From Agrobacterium vitis (GTDB lineage Bacteria; Pseudomonadota; Alphaproteobacteria; Rhizobiales; Rhizobiaceae): a stretch of 64,000 bases of DNA. The stretch lies in the NCBI RefSeq assembly GCF_014926405.1, contig NZ_JACXXJ020000005.1, positions 1,431,001-1,495,000 of the forward strand. Direction: 5' to 3'. The notes beneath the pieces were generated by a model, which searched no databases, was not told where the DNA came from, and worked only from the letters and a program-made list of their open reading frames with translations. The first letter of the stretch is position 1, and each line of letters opens with the position of its first letter. Made by a program: the position numbers and the translations under genes. This document shows positions 26,351-34,666 of this stretch, piece by piece.

Positions 26351-28276
26351 ATGAAAAAACTCTCTTCAATCGCCGCTTTCGCGGCTGTCCTTTCACTTGC
26401 AACAGCGCTGACGCCAGCCTTCGCCGATGGCCTCACCCTGCCCCCAGTTCCAGCCGGTGTCGGCCATGCCGATAGCGCGCCGCCACCGGCAGGCGTTATG
26501 GCCTATGTGGATACCGGCGCCACCAACCAGCGCGGCGATGCCTGCCATGCGACACCACAGACCAATGCCGGCGTGCGGGTTCTGTCCGGTTTCCTGGAGC
26601 TTTGGACACCTCGTACGCCCTTTGTCGATGCAGATCAGGAAGCACCGGCCAAGGATGGGTGCCCGGCGATTGCCAAATCGGACTGGAGCGGCATTCCCGG
26701 CAGCCCGACCGATGGCGTCAAGAAGCTCCCGCAATTACATGAGCAGAATCTCGCTTATTCCATCAAGGTGACTGGCGAACATACGCCGGAACGCGATCTG
26801 GCCGCCTATCTCGATGACCGGCGCGGCAAGAATGTCAGCATTACCGATGGTCTTGGTCCCCTGGCCGATGCCTGGCGCCAGGGCGTGCGTCAGACCACGA
26901 CGATCACCGGCATGCCCGCTGACGCGACCACCGTCAAATATGACGACAAGGGCAATAATCGCGGTGTCGGCTCGAAGGATAATAAAGATCTCGGCAAGGC
27001 CGTCGATCTGATCGAGGCGGGCAGTGCCGATGGTTCAACTGAGCCTGCCAAGCGCTATTACAAATATGCCCGTCCCTACCGCGCCAGCGACAAGGTGCGG
27101 ATCGTGCCGCAATTGGAACTGGCCAAGAGCGACAAACCGGCCTCCGACGGAGGGTTCCCCTCCGGCCATACCGCCGAAGCCTGGCGCGATGCGCTGGTGA
27201 TGGCCTATCTGGTGCCCCAGCGTTACCAGGAAATGTTGACCCGCGCCGCCATGCTCGGCGAAAACCGCATTCGCGCTGGCATGCATCAGACCTTCGACGT
27301 GCTGGGCGGGCGGGTGTTGGCCACCGCCATCGTTGCCTATAATCTAAACCGGCCGGACTATACGCCGATGCGCAGCGAAGCCTATCAGCAGAGCCAGACC
27401 TGGCTGATGAAGCAAACCGGCGCAAAAGACGGCCAAGCGCTGCTGGCGACGGCCCATGCTCTTCCGAAATCGACGGATGCCTATGCCGATTACGCCTGGA
27501 ACAAGCAATTTTTCGAACCACGCCTGACCTATGGCTACAAGCAGATCGGCGATCCATCCTTGGCGCCCAGCGTGCCCAAGGGTGCCGAAGTGCTGCTGGA
27601 AACCCGCCTGCCCTATCTTAGTGCCGATCAGCGCCGGGTCGTCTTGAAAACCACGGAAATTGCCTCCGGCTATCCAATCATCAATGATCCGGAAGGCTGG
27701 GGTCGTCTCGACCTGTTCCGCGCCGCAGATGGCTACGGAGCCTTCGACGGCGATGTTACTCTTGTGATGGACGCTACCAAAGGTGGCTTCAACGCCGACG
27801 ACACCTGGAAAAACCCGATTTCCGGCAAAGGCAAGCTGACCAAGCAGGGCAGCGGCACACTGACGCTGTCAGCCAACAACAGCTGGAGCGGCGGCACGGT
27901 GATCGAGGACGGTCGCCTTGTTGCACAATCACCGACTGCCTTTGGCAAGGGCGATGTGTATCTTGCTGGCGGCACGATGGACATTGCCTCCGCGCCTCTG
28001 ACCGTGACCGGCACCCTGACGCTGCGCAAGGATGCGACCCTGGAAATTACCTCCACCAAAGCCACGAAAGCGCCAAGCCTTGTGGTCAACAAGACGCTGT
28101 TCATCGACGGTGGAAAACTGGTGGTCAAACATGACGGTCAATGGAAAGCCGGACAGACCATAAAGTTGATCACTGCCACCAGGATTGCTGGAAAATTCGG
28201 CGCTATCGAAGTTGATGGCCATAAGGTCAAGGCGGTTTACGGTAAGAAAACCATCTCCCTGCGCATCGAAGGATAA
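26351..28276 (+). CDS. Secreted class A acid phosphatase (PAP2) fused to autotransporter-type beta repeat
   Basis: The 641-residue protein begins with a signal peptide (MKKLSSIAAFAAVLS... to FADG). The PAP2 catalytic motifs are complete: K-x6-RP in KRYYKYARP, PSGHT in GGFPSGHTAEAW, and R-x5-H-x3-D in NRIRAGMHQTFD. This type hydrolyses phosphomonoesters in the periplasm or outside. From about residue 490 the chain becomes a beta-rich region with the autotransporter-associated repeat signature GKGKLTKQGSGTLTLSANN and SWSGGTVIEDGRL. No membrane beta-barrel translocator follows. The ATG has GAGAAAGG upstream. A terminator follows the stop. Confidence 0.88.
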   Translation: MKKLSSIAAFAAVLSLATALTPAFADGLTLPPVPAGVGHADSAPPPAGVMAYVDTGATNQRGDACHATPQTNAGVRVLSGFLELWTPRTPFVDADQEAPAKDGCPAIAKSDWSGIPGSPTDGVKKLPQLHEQNLAYSIKVTGEHTPERDLAAYLDDRRGKNVSITDGLGPLADAWRQGVRQTTTITGMPADATTVKYDDKGNNRGVGSKDNKDLGKAVDLIEAGSADGSTEPAKRYYKYARPYRASDKVRIVPQLELAKSDKPASDGGFPSGHTAEAWRDALVMAYLVPQRYQEMLTRAAMLGENRIRAGMHQTFDVLGGRVLATAIVAYNLNRPDYTPMRSEAYQQSQTWLMKQTGAKDGQALLATAHALPKSTDAYADYAWNKQFFEPRLTYGYKQIGDPSLAPSVPKGAEVLLETRLPYLSADQRRVVLKTTEIASGYPIINDPEGWGRLDLFRAADGYGAFDGDVTLVMDATKGGFNADDTWKNPISGKGKLTKQGSGTLTLSANNSWSGGTVIEDGRLVAQSPTAFGKGDVYLAGGTMDIASAPLTVTGTLTLRKDATLEITSTKATKAPSLVVNKTLFIDGGKLVVKHDGQWKAGQTIKLITATRIAGKFGAIEVDGHKVKAVYGKKTISLRIEG

Positions 28277-28286
28277 GCCCAATAGC

Positions 28287-28330
28287 CGGTAGCCTGTCAG
28301 GTTCGCATAGAACCAGGCAGGCTACCGTTT
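28287..28330 (+). terminator. Hairpin terminator after acid phosphatase
   Basis: A 10-bp perfect stem, CGGTAGCCTG (28287-28296) with CAGGCTACCG (28318-28327), has an inner GGTTC/GAACC stem and is followed by TTTCCTTTG. Confidence 0.7.
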
Positions 28331-28496
28331 CCTTTGTTTTCGCTTGTCTTTTCGAGAAGACCGTTTCATTTCTCTCAGGTCCTATCTTTAGCTTCAGCCC
28401 CTGAAGATCTGTGGACAGATCGGTGAAGAGCAAAACACTCTGTTAACGCATAGCGCCTAATATTTCAGGCGACTCAAAGCGTTGAAGAATCGTTGC

Positions 28497-29108
28497 ATGT
28501 ATTCCTATAATCAGGCTCCCAATAGCGGTTCAGCACGTCCCCCGGTTCAGCGGGCGTTTCAGCGCGTCTCCGTGAGTCTTGAGGGTCGGCTGATGGTGCC
28601 GAGCGAGGATGAATATGTCTGCCTGACGGTGGATATGTCGCCGGGAGACGTCCGGGTGATCTGCGCTGCCCGCCCCGTGCCGGGCGAAAGGATCATTGCC
28701 TATATCGACCATATCGGCCGCATCGAAGGCACCGTGATCAAGACCACCGATGATGGCTTTGTCATCAGCATTGTTGCAACGGAGCGCAAACGCGAAAAGC
28801 TTGCTGCTCAATTGACCTGGATTGCCAACAAGCACGAACTGGGCCTGCCGGAAGACCGCCGTCATGACCGACTGACACCAAAGCAACCGCGCACCGAACT
28901 GGTCTTTGATGACGGACGCAAATATAGCTGCCGGATCATGGACCTGTCCCTTTCAGGCGCGGCGATCGATATCGATATTCGCCCACCCCTTGGCACTGCG
29001 GTACGCCTGGGCAGCATGCGTGGCCGCGTCGTGCGCCACTTTCTTGAAGGCGTTGCCATCGAGTTCACCACCCTGCAATCCCGCGAGGCCCTGACAGAGT
29101 TTCTGTAG
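28497..29108 (+). CDS. Tandem PilZ domain protein (c-di-GMP receptor candidate)
   Basis: The 203-residue protein appears to hold two PilZ domains. The first (about 20-105) has RxxxR in QRAFQR but a degenerate second motif (DMSPGD). The second (about 120-203) has RRHDR and a complete DxSxxG in MDLSLSGAAI, so it should bind cyclic di-GMP. It has no membrane segment. A TTG five codons upstream is open, but the ATG gives a simpler start. A role in surface or motility control is inferred from the family only. Confidence 0.82.
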   Translation: MYSYNQAPNSGSARPPVQRAFQRVSVSLEGRLMVPSEDEYVCLTVDMSPGDVRVICAARPVPGERIIAYIDHIGRIEGTVIKTTDDGFVISIVATERKREKLAAQLTWIANKHELGLPEDRRHDRLTPKQPRTELVFDDGRKYSCRIMDLSLSGAAIDIDIRPPLGTAVRLGSMRGRVVRHFLEGVAIEFTTLQSREALTEFL

Positions 29109-29727
29109 GACCCGTCAGGTTCATATTAAGCCGCACCGCCGCTTGATAGTAGCTGTCCTTTCGCGACATCGGGATTCACTTCGCCCTGGCAGTTTCGAGC
29201 ATGCGCAGAGGATAGAGCCCTCGGCTTTCTGTTGCCTTCCAAATCTCCTGCGTCATCTCGCTCATCCAGCCAAGACGAAAAGCGCTGTATATTTTCCAGC
29301 CTTATGCCTGATCCCAATCCCGTTCATCCATCATTCACCAAAACCCATGCATTTTTGGAGGAATTCGAGTATCTCCTACGGTCTTTTGGTGAGAAATCCC
29401 TTTTTGGAACCACTCGACATCGACGTTCGCCTAAAGTATTGGGACAACGATGCGCCCTTTCGGCACAACACGCCACAATCTTCCTGGCGTGCCTCTTTTT
29501 AAATTTTCGATATTTTTCAAATAGATAATAAGCTTGCTTGCAATACTGACATAGCCGTCCATGCCAGACCGCCTTGTCAATTCCCATAGAAAACAGGAGT
29601 AAATTGCCTAAAATTTTATTTTAATTTTATACTTATTTTCTTCGATTTTGTACTTATTACTACCTTCCAATTTTGCCAGACAGCAAAGTATCACTGTCAT
29701 TGTACTCCCATAACGGGGAGACACCCA
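29109..29727. other. Long intergenic region before the BTLCP gene
   Basis: This 619-bp gap shows no credible gene on either strand. The last 130 bases are strongly AT-rich and hold two near-identical 14-mers, ATTTTATACTTATT (29624-29637) and ATTTTGTACTTATT (29645-29658), 21 bp apart, which may be a promoter or operator. A small RNA cannot be excluded. Confidence 0.45.
29624..29658. repeat. 21-bp spaced direct repeat upstream of BTLCP gene
   Basis: Two 14-mers with one mismatch start exactly 21 bp apart, two DNA helical turns, about 70-100 bp before the BTLCP start. The spacing would place two bound protein units on one DNA face. Confidence 0.5.
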
Positions 29728-30342
29728 ATGACGAACAAGAAGACGACAACAGGTTTCGCCATCATCGCCGCTATCGTGGCATTCGCCAGCGCACAAGCGG
29801 CTTTTGCCGGCCAGCCTTCGATGAAAATCAATGGCAGAGCCAGCCAGCCGATAGGCCATTACGAGTTCTGCCAGCGTTACGCCAGCGAATGCCGCCCCTC
29901 CGGCAGCGACAGAGGTCCGCAACAGCTGACGCCCGCGCTCTGGCAAGACATTCTTGCCGTGAACTACACCGTCAACACCACGATCAAGCCGGAAACCGAT
30001 ATGGATCTTTACGGTGTCGAGGAATGGTGGGAATACCCAACCGTTGCCGGCGACTGCGAAGATTACACCTTGCTCAAGCGCCGTCAATTGATTGCGAAAG
30101 GCGTGGACGAATCCAACCTGCTGATAACAGTGGTGCTGCAACCGAATGGCGATGGCCATGCCGTACTGACCGTCCGCACCGATCGTGGTGATTTCATCCT
30201 CGACAACATGCGCAACAAGGTACTGCTCTGGTCGGATACGGAATATACATTCCTGAAACGCCAGTCCTCCGACAATCCGGGGCAATGGATGAAGATCCAG
30301 GACGGGCGCGCCGCAACGGTTGCCGCCCTTCCGAAAAACTGA
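29728..30342 (+). CDS. Transglutaminase-like cysteine protease (BTLCP, LapG-related)
   Basis: The 204-residue exported protein has a signal peptide ending near AAFAG and the bacterial transglutaminase-like cysteine proteinase domain. The catalytic Cys is in AGDCEDYTLLKR, the His in GHAVLTVRT, and the Asp in ILDNM. The best-known member, LapG, cuts the surface adhesin LapA when cyclic di-GMP falls. No LapD or LapA gene is beside it here, so the target is open. The start has GGGGAG 7 nt upstream. A strong terminator follows. Confidence 0.88.
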   Translation: MTNKKTTTGFAIIAAIVAFASAQAAFAGQPSMKINGRASQPIGHYEFCQRYASECRPSGSDRGPQQLTPALWQDILAVNYTVNTTIKPETDMDLYGVEEWWEYPTVAGDCEDYTLLKRRQLIAKGVDESNLLITVVLQPNGDGHAVLTVRTDRGDFILDNMRNKVLLWSDTEYTFLKRQSSDNPGQWMKIQDGRAATVAALPKN

Positions 30343-30429
30343 CCGCCAAGGCGAGGACGCGACCGCATCCACGACGTCTGGCAGATATTGGCCCCGGTCG
30401 TCCCCGCATCTCCGTCCGACCAAGGCCAA

Positions 30430-30467
30430 GAGCCGGTTCCGCTGCCACGGAGCCGGCTCACTTTTTT
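30430..30467 (+). terminator. Rho-independent terminator after BTLCP gene
   Basis: A 12-bp stem with one G-T pair, GAGCCGGTTCCG (30430-30441) with CGGAGCCGGCTC (30448-30459), is followed by six T at 30462-30467. Confidence 0.85.
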
Positions 30468-30496
30468 GAATATTGCAGACGGGCGCAAGGGCACCA

Positions 30497-30511
30497 TTAA
30501 CGTGCCATTAA
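30497..30511 (+). promoter_or_regulatory. CtrA-box candidate
   Basis: TTAA-N7-TTAA (30497-30500 and 30508-30511) matches the full binding consensus of the alphaproteobacterial cell-cycle regulator CtrA. It lies about 120 bp before the membrane protein gene at 30629. Confidence 0.5.
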
Positions 30512-30628
30512 CCATGCCCTGACCATGCTTCTACGTGCGACTCGGGTCCCGTCTTTCAGGTTGTTGGCCAATGCCTCACCCATGATGACGTGGAAGGGTT
30601 GCGCAGCCAAGAGAAGGCCAGTCAAAGC

Positions 30629-31384
30629 ATGGACCAAGCCGTCAAGTTACCCACAACCAACATTGAGAAGCCCCTGATTTCCACCAGGGCGTTGACGGTT
30701 TGCTTTGTGGGTCTCGCCCTTCTCCTGGTCTTTTCCCTGGCGCTGTTTCTCGGCAGCGACTGGATTGGCCGGGCGCTGACAAGTGATCGGCGCAGCGAGA
30801 GCACGACACCACGAGCGATCACCATTGGCCTTGATCGTCTGCGAATTGAAGACAACGCCATAAGGTTCCAACGCCAGCGCCACGATGGCGCTCTAGCCCG
30901 CGTGGATTTGGCCCTGACATGGCCGGAAATGCGTGGCTACAGTCAGGCTGACCGGCTACGTTTCGACGATATCAGCCAATCGAACGATTTGATTTTCCTC
31001 CAGATTTCCCAGAGCACCATGTCACGCGACATGTCAGGCCGGATCGAGCCGATCTACAAACAATTGTTCGAAGGAGCGCCGCAGCCAGGCCCCTTTGGCC
31101 TGACCGGCCACCGCTTTCGGGCGGGCAGCGGCTATGACGGCGAAATTCTCTATACGGCACCACGGCCGGGTCGCCCGGACTTCGCCATCCGCTGCCTTTC
31201 CCCCGATCAAGCCGGACTGCAACAGGACGGCCCAGCCGTCGACACCTGTCAGCGCGACCTCAACGCCGGTCACGATCTCAGTGTGCTTTACCGGTTCTCG
31301 CGCCAGAAATTGGCCGACTGGCGGCAAATTGATACCGCCGTCGAAGCATTCGTCGCTTCCCGACTGACCGTGTCGAGTGAGTAG
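30629..31384 (+). CDS. Single-span membrane protein of unknown function
   Basis: The 251-residue product has one transmembrane segment near the N terminus (about 21-44, LTVCFVGLALLLVFSLALFLG) and a periplasmic remainder with no motif I recognise. A similar uncharacterised protein is common in rhizobia as far as I recall. A GTG 13 codons upstream is an alternative start; the ATG used has AAGG 12 nt upstream. A CtrA-box candidate precedes it, and a D,D-carboxypeptidase gene follows, so a cell-envelope role is possible. Confidence 0.7.
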   Translation: MDQAVKLPTTNIEKPLISTRALTVCFVGLALLLVFSLALFLGSDWIGRALTSDRRSESTTPRAITIGLDRLRIEDNAIRFQRQRHDGALARVDLALTWPEMRGYSQADRLRFDDISQSNDLIFLQISQSTMSRDMSGRIEPIYKQLFEGAPQPGPFGLTGHRFRAGSGYDGEILYTAPRPGRPDFAIRCLSPDQAGLQQDGPAVDTCQRDLNAGHDLSVLYRFSRQKLADWRQIDTAVEAFVASRLTVSSE

Positions 31385-31551
31385 ATCCGAACCTTGTCCA
31401 GACTTGGCGCAGATTTTTATGGGCATCGGCAAAATTTTAGAAAAATGCAGCAGGGACCGGCAACCTGTTGTTCATCATAAACCACTTGGTAACGCTGTGG
31501 TGTTAGCGTCAGGAAATATGTCGCTGGGGGGCGGCCAAAGCAAGAATTCAT

Positions 31552-31594
31552 ACGCATAGCACCAGACCGGGCATGTTGCCCCGACCCTATGCGT
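31552..31594 (+). promoter_or_regulatory. Structured leader before D,D-carboxypeptidase gene
   Basis: ACGCATAG (31552-31559) pairs perfectly with CTATGCGT (31587-31594), and inside this GGGC (31569-31572) pairs with GCCC (31578-31581). The structure lies 40 bases before the start codon and may influence translation or be a protein-binding dyad. Confidence 0.4.
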
Positions 31595-31633
31595 GATCAG
31601 GGCTGGAATTCAGGAAAGAGTGCAGTGGTGAAT

Positions 31634-33088
31634 ATGCGAGTTGCTAGCCTCCTTGGTCGAAACATGATTGTTCGGCCTGTCATGCGTGTCTCTCTCACCG
31701 TGGCTCTGGTCTGTGCCACGTTGGTGGCTCCGGCTCCTGAGGCTGCTGCTGCATCGCGCTATGCCGACATTGTCGTGGATGTGAATAACGGCAAGGTTTT
31801 GCGCGCCACCGATGCTGACAGCCTGCGTTATCCGGCATCGCTCACCAAGATGATGACCCTGTATCTGGTTTTCGAAGCGCTGGAGAAAGGCCGGATCCGG
31901 TTGAATTCCTCTGTTCCCGTGTCGGCCCATGCTGCCTCCGAGCCACCATCCAAGCTTGGCCTCAGGCCCGGCGGCAGCTTTACCGTAGAGCAAGGCATTC
32001 AGGCCCTCGTCACCCGCTCCGCCAATGACGCGGCCACTGCGTTCGGCGAATATCTCGGCGGCTCCGAGGCCCGGTTTGCCCAGATGATGACATCCAAGGC
32101 GCGCGCACTTGGCATGTCGCGGACCACCTATCGCAATGCGAATGGCCTGCCAAACTCCGGCCAGATGACCACGGCCCGCGATCAGGCGCGGCTGGGCATG
32201 GCGCTAAGACAGCATTTTCCGCAATATTACGCTTACTTTTCCACCCGCAGCTTCACCTATGGTCGCCAGGTAATCGGCAATCACAATCGCCTCATCGGCT
32301 CGGTGCGCGGCGTCGACGGGATCAAGACCGGCTTTACCAATGCCTCCGGCTTCAACCTCGTCACCTCCTTGCAGATCGACGGCAAATCCGTGGTTGGCGT
32401 GGTGTTGGGTGGTGCCTCCGGCGCCGCACGCGACAACCAGATGCGCAAACTGATGGCAACCTATCTGCCGGAAGCATCCCGTCGTGGTGGCGCAAGCCCG
32501 CTTATTGCCCGCCAAAGCACCGTACCTGAGCCGATGGCACCTGTTGCCCGCGAAACCGCCGTTGCACCGCAATTGCCTCAATCCGGCGTACCCGTGCCCG
32601 GCGGACGCTATGACACGGGAAGCCTGAGCGAAACAGCTTATGCCGGTGGCGGAGGCGCCAATGATGCGGTTGCCGCTCTTGCCAAGCAAGCGGAGGCAAG
32701 CCAGGCCCCGGAAACGGAATCGGCTCCCATGCCGCAGACCCGCAAAAGTGCGTCGCGCCACTCCAAGTCATCTGGCCCCAAACCGCCAGCCGATGTCGAC
32801 AACACAGTCACCTTCTCCACTAAGGCCCCAACTGCGGCACCTTCGGGCTGGACCGTCCAGATCGGTGTTTCGGATAGCCAGGAAGCTGCGATGGACCTGC
32901 TGAAAAGCGCCCGTGCCAAGAGCGGTATTTCACTCAAGGGTGCGCGACCTTTCGCCATGGCCTATGGCGAAGGAGCATCCCAGGTTTATCGGGCCCGGTT
33001 CGTCGGCTTCGATGATCAGAAGTCTGCGGTCAATGCCTGCAATCGCTTGAAAAAGGCAGGCGTCAGTTGCTGGGCCGCAATGCAGTAG
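31634..33088 (+). CDS. D-alanyl-D-alanine carboxypeptidase with SPOR domain
   Basis: This low-molecular-weight penicillin-binding protein trims the terminal D-Ala of peptidoglycan pentapeptides. The 484-residue chain has a signal peptide (VSLTVALVCATLVAPAPEA region), then the S11 peptidase domain with SxxK in PASLTKMMT, SxN in RSANDAA and KTG in GIKTGFTN. A Pro/Ala-rich linker (about 285-400) and a C-terminal SPOR domain (GWTVQIGVSDSQEAA to the end) follow. SPOR domains bind denuded glycan strands at the septum, so action at division sites is likely. ATGs at 31589 and 31664 are alternatives. Confidence 0.92.
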   Translation: MRVASLLGRNMIVRPVMRVSLTVALVCATLVAPAPEAAAASRYADIVVDVNNGKVLRATDADSLRYPASLTKMMTLYLVFEALEKGRIRLNSSVPVSAHAASEPPSKLGLRPGGSFTVEQGIQALVTRSANDAATAFGEYLGGSEARFAQMMTSKARALGMSRTTYRNANGLPNSGQMTTARDQARLGMALRQHFPQYYAYFSTRSFTYGRQVIGNHNRLIGSVRGVDGIKTGFTNASGFNLVTSLQIDGKSVVGVVLGGASGAARDNQMRKLMATYLPEASRRGGASPLIARQSTVPEPMAPVARETAVAPQLPQSGVPVPGGRYDTGSLSETAYAGGGGANDAVAALAKQAEASQAPETESAPMPQTRKSASRHSKSSGPKPPADVDNTVTFSTKAPTAAPSGWTVQIGVSDSQEAAMDLLKSARAKSGISLKGARPFAMAYGEGASQVYRARFVGFDDQKSAVNACNRLKKAGVSCWAAMQ

Positions 33089-33175
33089 TCACTCTGTCTT
33101 ACCGTGGCCTGCGCAGGTGTTTGCGCAAGGTCCGGTCAGTTCACCTCGAAATGTAATGCGTACGAGGATGTAATC

Positions 33176-33475
33176 ATGGCAAGCAATGAAAACCACCTGA
33201 ACACCGGCCAGGTCGTTGACCAGGCAGTTGATCGCGCAGTTGGCAGTGATCCGGCATTTCGCTTCAACCCGCGCGCTGGCCTCAACCCGCTGCATGAAGC
33301 GGCGATAAGGCTGGCCGATGGCATCAACAAGCCGCGGGCCAAGACGCGGGATCTGATGAACCTGCTCCTCTGCCACGGCGCGCGTGCCTGGCGCTATTCT
33401 CAGCCGGAAGCAAGTATTCACCTGCATCTGCACCCGCATTCCCGTCGGGTACCGGTAAAGCTACGGCTGCGGTAA
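33176..33475 (+). CDS. Small hypothetical protein, possibly frameshifted
   Basis: A 99-residue frame starts with GAGG 9 nt before the ATG and reads MASNENHLNTGQVVDQAVDRAV, a plausible soluble helical start. The last 35 residues (from about LLLCHGARAW) are rich in His, Arg and Leu and look unlike protein. The neighbouring frame over the same bases gives an Ala/Pro/Ser-rich tail. Either the C terminus is unusual or a frameshift is present. The family is not recognised. Confidence 0.45.
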   Translation: MASNENHLNTGQVVDQAVDRAVGSDPAFRFNPRAGLNPLHEAAIRLADGINKPRAKTRDLMNLLLCHGARAWRYSQPEASIHLHLHPHSRRVPVKLRLR

Positions 33476-33540
33476 AACCATAGGCCCCGAACGAGCAAGT
33501 TTGAGCAGGTCACATGTCCGCTGCCTCGGCGAACATGACC

Positions 33541-33640
33541 AAGAATTAATCCAATCTCACTCGCTGGTGAATTGGATTTGATCGGATTAAGCGCGAGGAT
33601 CTCCTTCACCGGCTAACGAGTTTTTCTCGCCGGTTTTGTT
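33541..33640 (+). promoter_or_regulatory. Two-hairpin leader before small exported gene
   Basis: Hairpin one is a 12-bp stem with one bulge: AATCCAAT-C-TCAC (33548-33560) with GTGA-ATTGGATT (33567-33578). Its left arm also pairs with a distal GGATTAA (33584-33590), an alternative fold. Hairpin two (ACCGG/CCGGT plus CGAG/CTCG, 33608-33634) ends in TTTTGTT like a terminator, just before the Shine-Dalgarno site of the gene at 33658. Confidence 0.5.
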
Positions 33641-33657
33641 CCTGGAGGAGTGAACCC

Positions 33658-34011
33658 ATGTCTTGCACTGCCAAGTCTCGCATTGCCAAAATTTCTCTTG
33701 CCGCCGTTCTCGCAACCGCCGCCATGACTGGCATCAGCCATGCAGCCATGTCTGCCGCTGACAGGGCGCTGGCAACAGATCACAATCCCCGCTTCATGAT
33801 CAGCACGCCGGATGAGATCGAAAAGCATGACACATTTCAGGACTTTCTCGGATCTTTGACGCCGACCAGCCCTGAGGCTCGCGAAGTCCAGGCCGCCATT
33901 CGCGAAAATCCGGTTCTGCGCAGGCAATTGCTGTCACAAAGTGTTGAGCTCAAGAATGTGATTTACGCTGACGAAGCATCCGATGGCAGCTTCGTGCTGT
34001 ATGTCCGCTGA
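33658..34011 (+). CDS. Small exported protein of unknown function
   Basis: The 117-residue product has a signal peptide (ISLAAVLATAAMTGISHAA) and a short mature domain of about 88 residues, with ENPVLRRQLLSQSVELKNVIYADE near the C terminus. It is probably periplasmic. GGAGGAG stands 7 nt before the ATG, a very strong ribosome site, so high expression is likely. The unusual structured leader suggests post-initiation control. No family is recognised. Confidence 0.75.
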   Translation: MSCTAKSRIAKISLAAVLATAAMTGISHAAMSAADRALATDHNPRFMISTPDEIEKHDTFQDFLGSLTPTSPEAREVQAAIRENPVLRRQLLSQSVELKNVIYADEASDGSFVLYVR

Positions 34012-34027
34012 CATATCGGCAGTGACA

Positions 34028-34051
34028 GGGCCGGGCATACGCGCCCGGCCC
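34028..34051. terminator. GC-rich hairpin
   Basis: A perfect 9-bp stem, GGGCCGGGC (34028-34036) with GCCCGGCCC (34043-34051), follows the small exported gene. There is no T run directly after it, so it may stabilise the mRNA end or act with Rho. Confidence 0.5.
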
Positions 34052-34128
34052 CAACGGGTTCAAAGCCCTTGCTTTTCTAAGACTTATCCCGAAAGATCGG
34101 GGGCAGATCGATAAAAGGACCTGCCACC

Positions 34129-34656
34129 ATGCCACTTTACGCCCTCGGGGATCTGAAACCGCACCTGCCTTCCGCCGACCGTTACTGGGTCGCGCCCAAT
34201 GCGCAGGTCATCGGCAATGTGATCATCGGTGAGGATGTCGGCATCTGGTTTGGTGCGGTGTTGCGGGGTGATAATGAGCCGATCACCATCGGCGCAGGCT
34301 CCAATGTGCAGGAAAACGTCACCATTCACACCGATATGGGCTTTCCGACGACCATTGGGCAAGGCTGCACAATCGGCCATAATGCCATCATTCACGGCTG
34401 CACTCTGGGCAACAACACGCTGGTGGGCATGGGAGCGACCGTGCTGAACGGTGCCAGGATCGGCAATAACTGCCTTATCGGTGCCAATGCGCTGATTACC
34501 GAGGGCAAGGAATTTCCCGACAACTCCCTGATTGTCGGCTCACCGGCCCGCGCGATACGCACTCTTGATGACAAGGCCGTGGAAGGCCTGAAGCGCTCCG
34601 CGCAAAACTACATCGCCAACTGGCAACGGTTTGCCAGGGAACTGAAACCGCTCTGA
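34129..34656 (+). CDS. Gamma-class carbonic anhydrase-like protein
   Basis: The 175-residue protein folds as a left-handed beta helix of hexapeptide repeats (VIGNVIIGEDV, TIGQGCTIGHNAIIHGC). The three metal-binding histidines of the gamma-CA family are in NVTIHTDMG, TIGHNA and IIHGC. The E. coli relatives are YrdA and CaiE. True carbonic anhydrase activity is not certain, because the acidic catalytic residues vary. It converges with zur, and the zinc locus next door makes a Zn cofactor plausible. Confidence 0.88.
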   Translation: MPLYALGDLKPHLPSADRYWVAPNAQVIGNVIIGEDVGIWFGAVLRGDNEPITIGAGSNVQENVTIHTDMGFPTTIGQGCTIGHNAIIHGCTLGNNTLVGMGATVLNGARIGNNCLIGANALITEGKEFPDNSLIVGSPARAIRTLDDKAVEGLKRSAQNYIANWQRFARELKPL

Positions 34657-34666
34657 AGGCGTGATT

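Noticed and set aside
29694..29711. PHO-box-like CTGTCAT-TGTA-CTCCCAT before the BTLCP gene
   Set aside because: It matches 12 of 14 positions but ends only 16 bases before the ATG, too close for a PhoB-activated promoter; probably coincidence.
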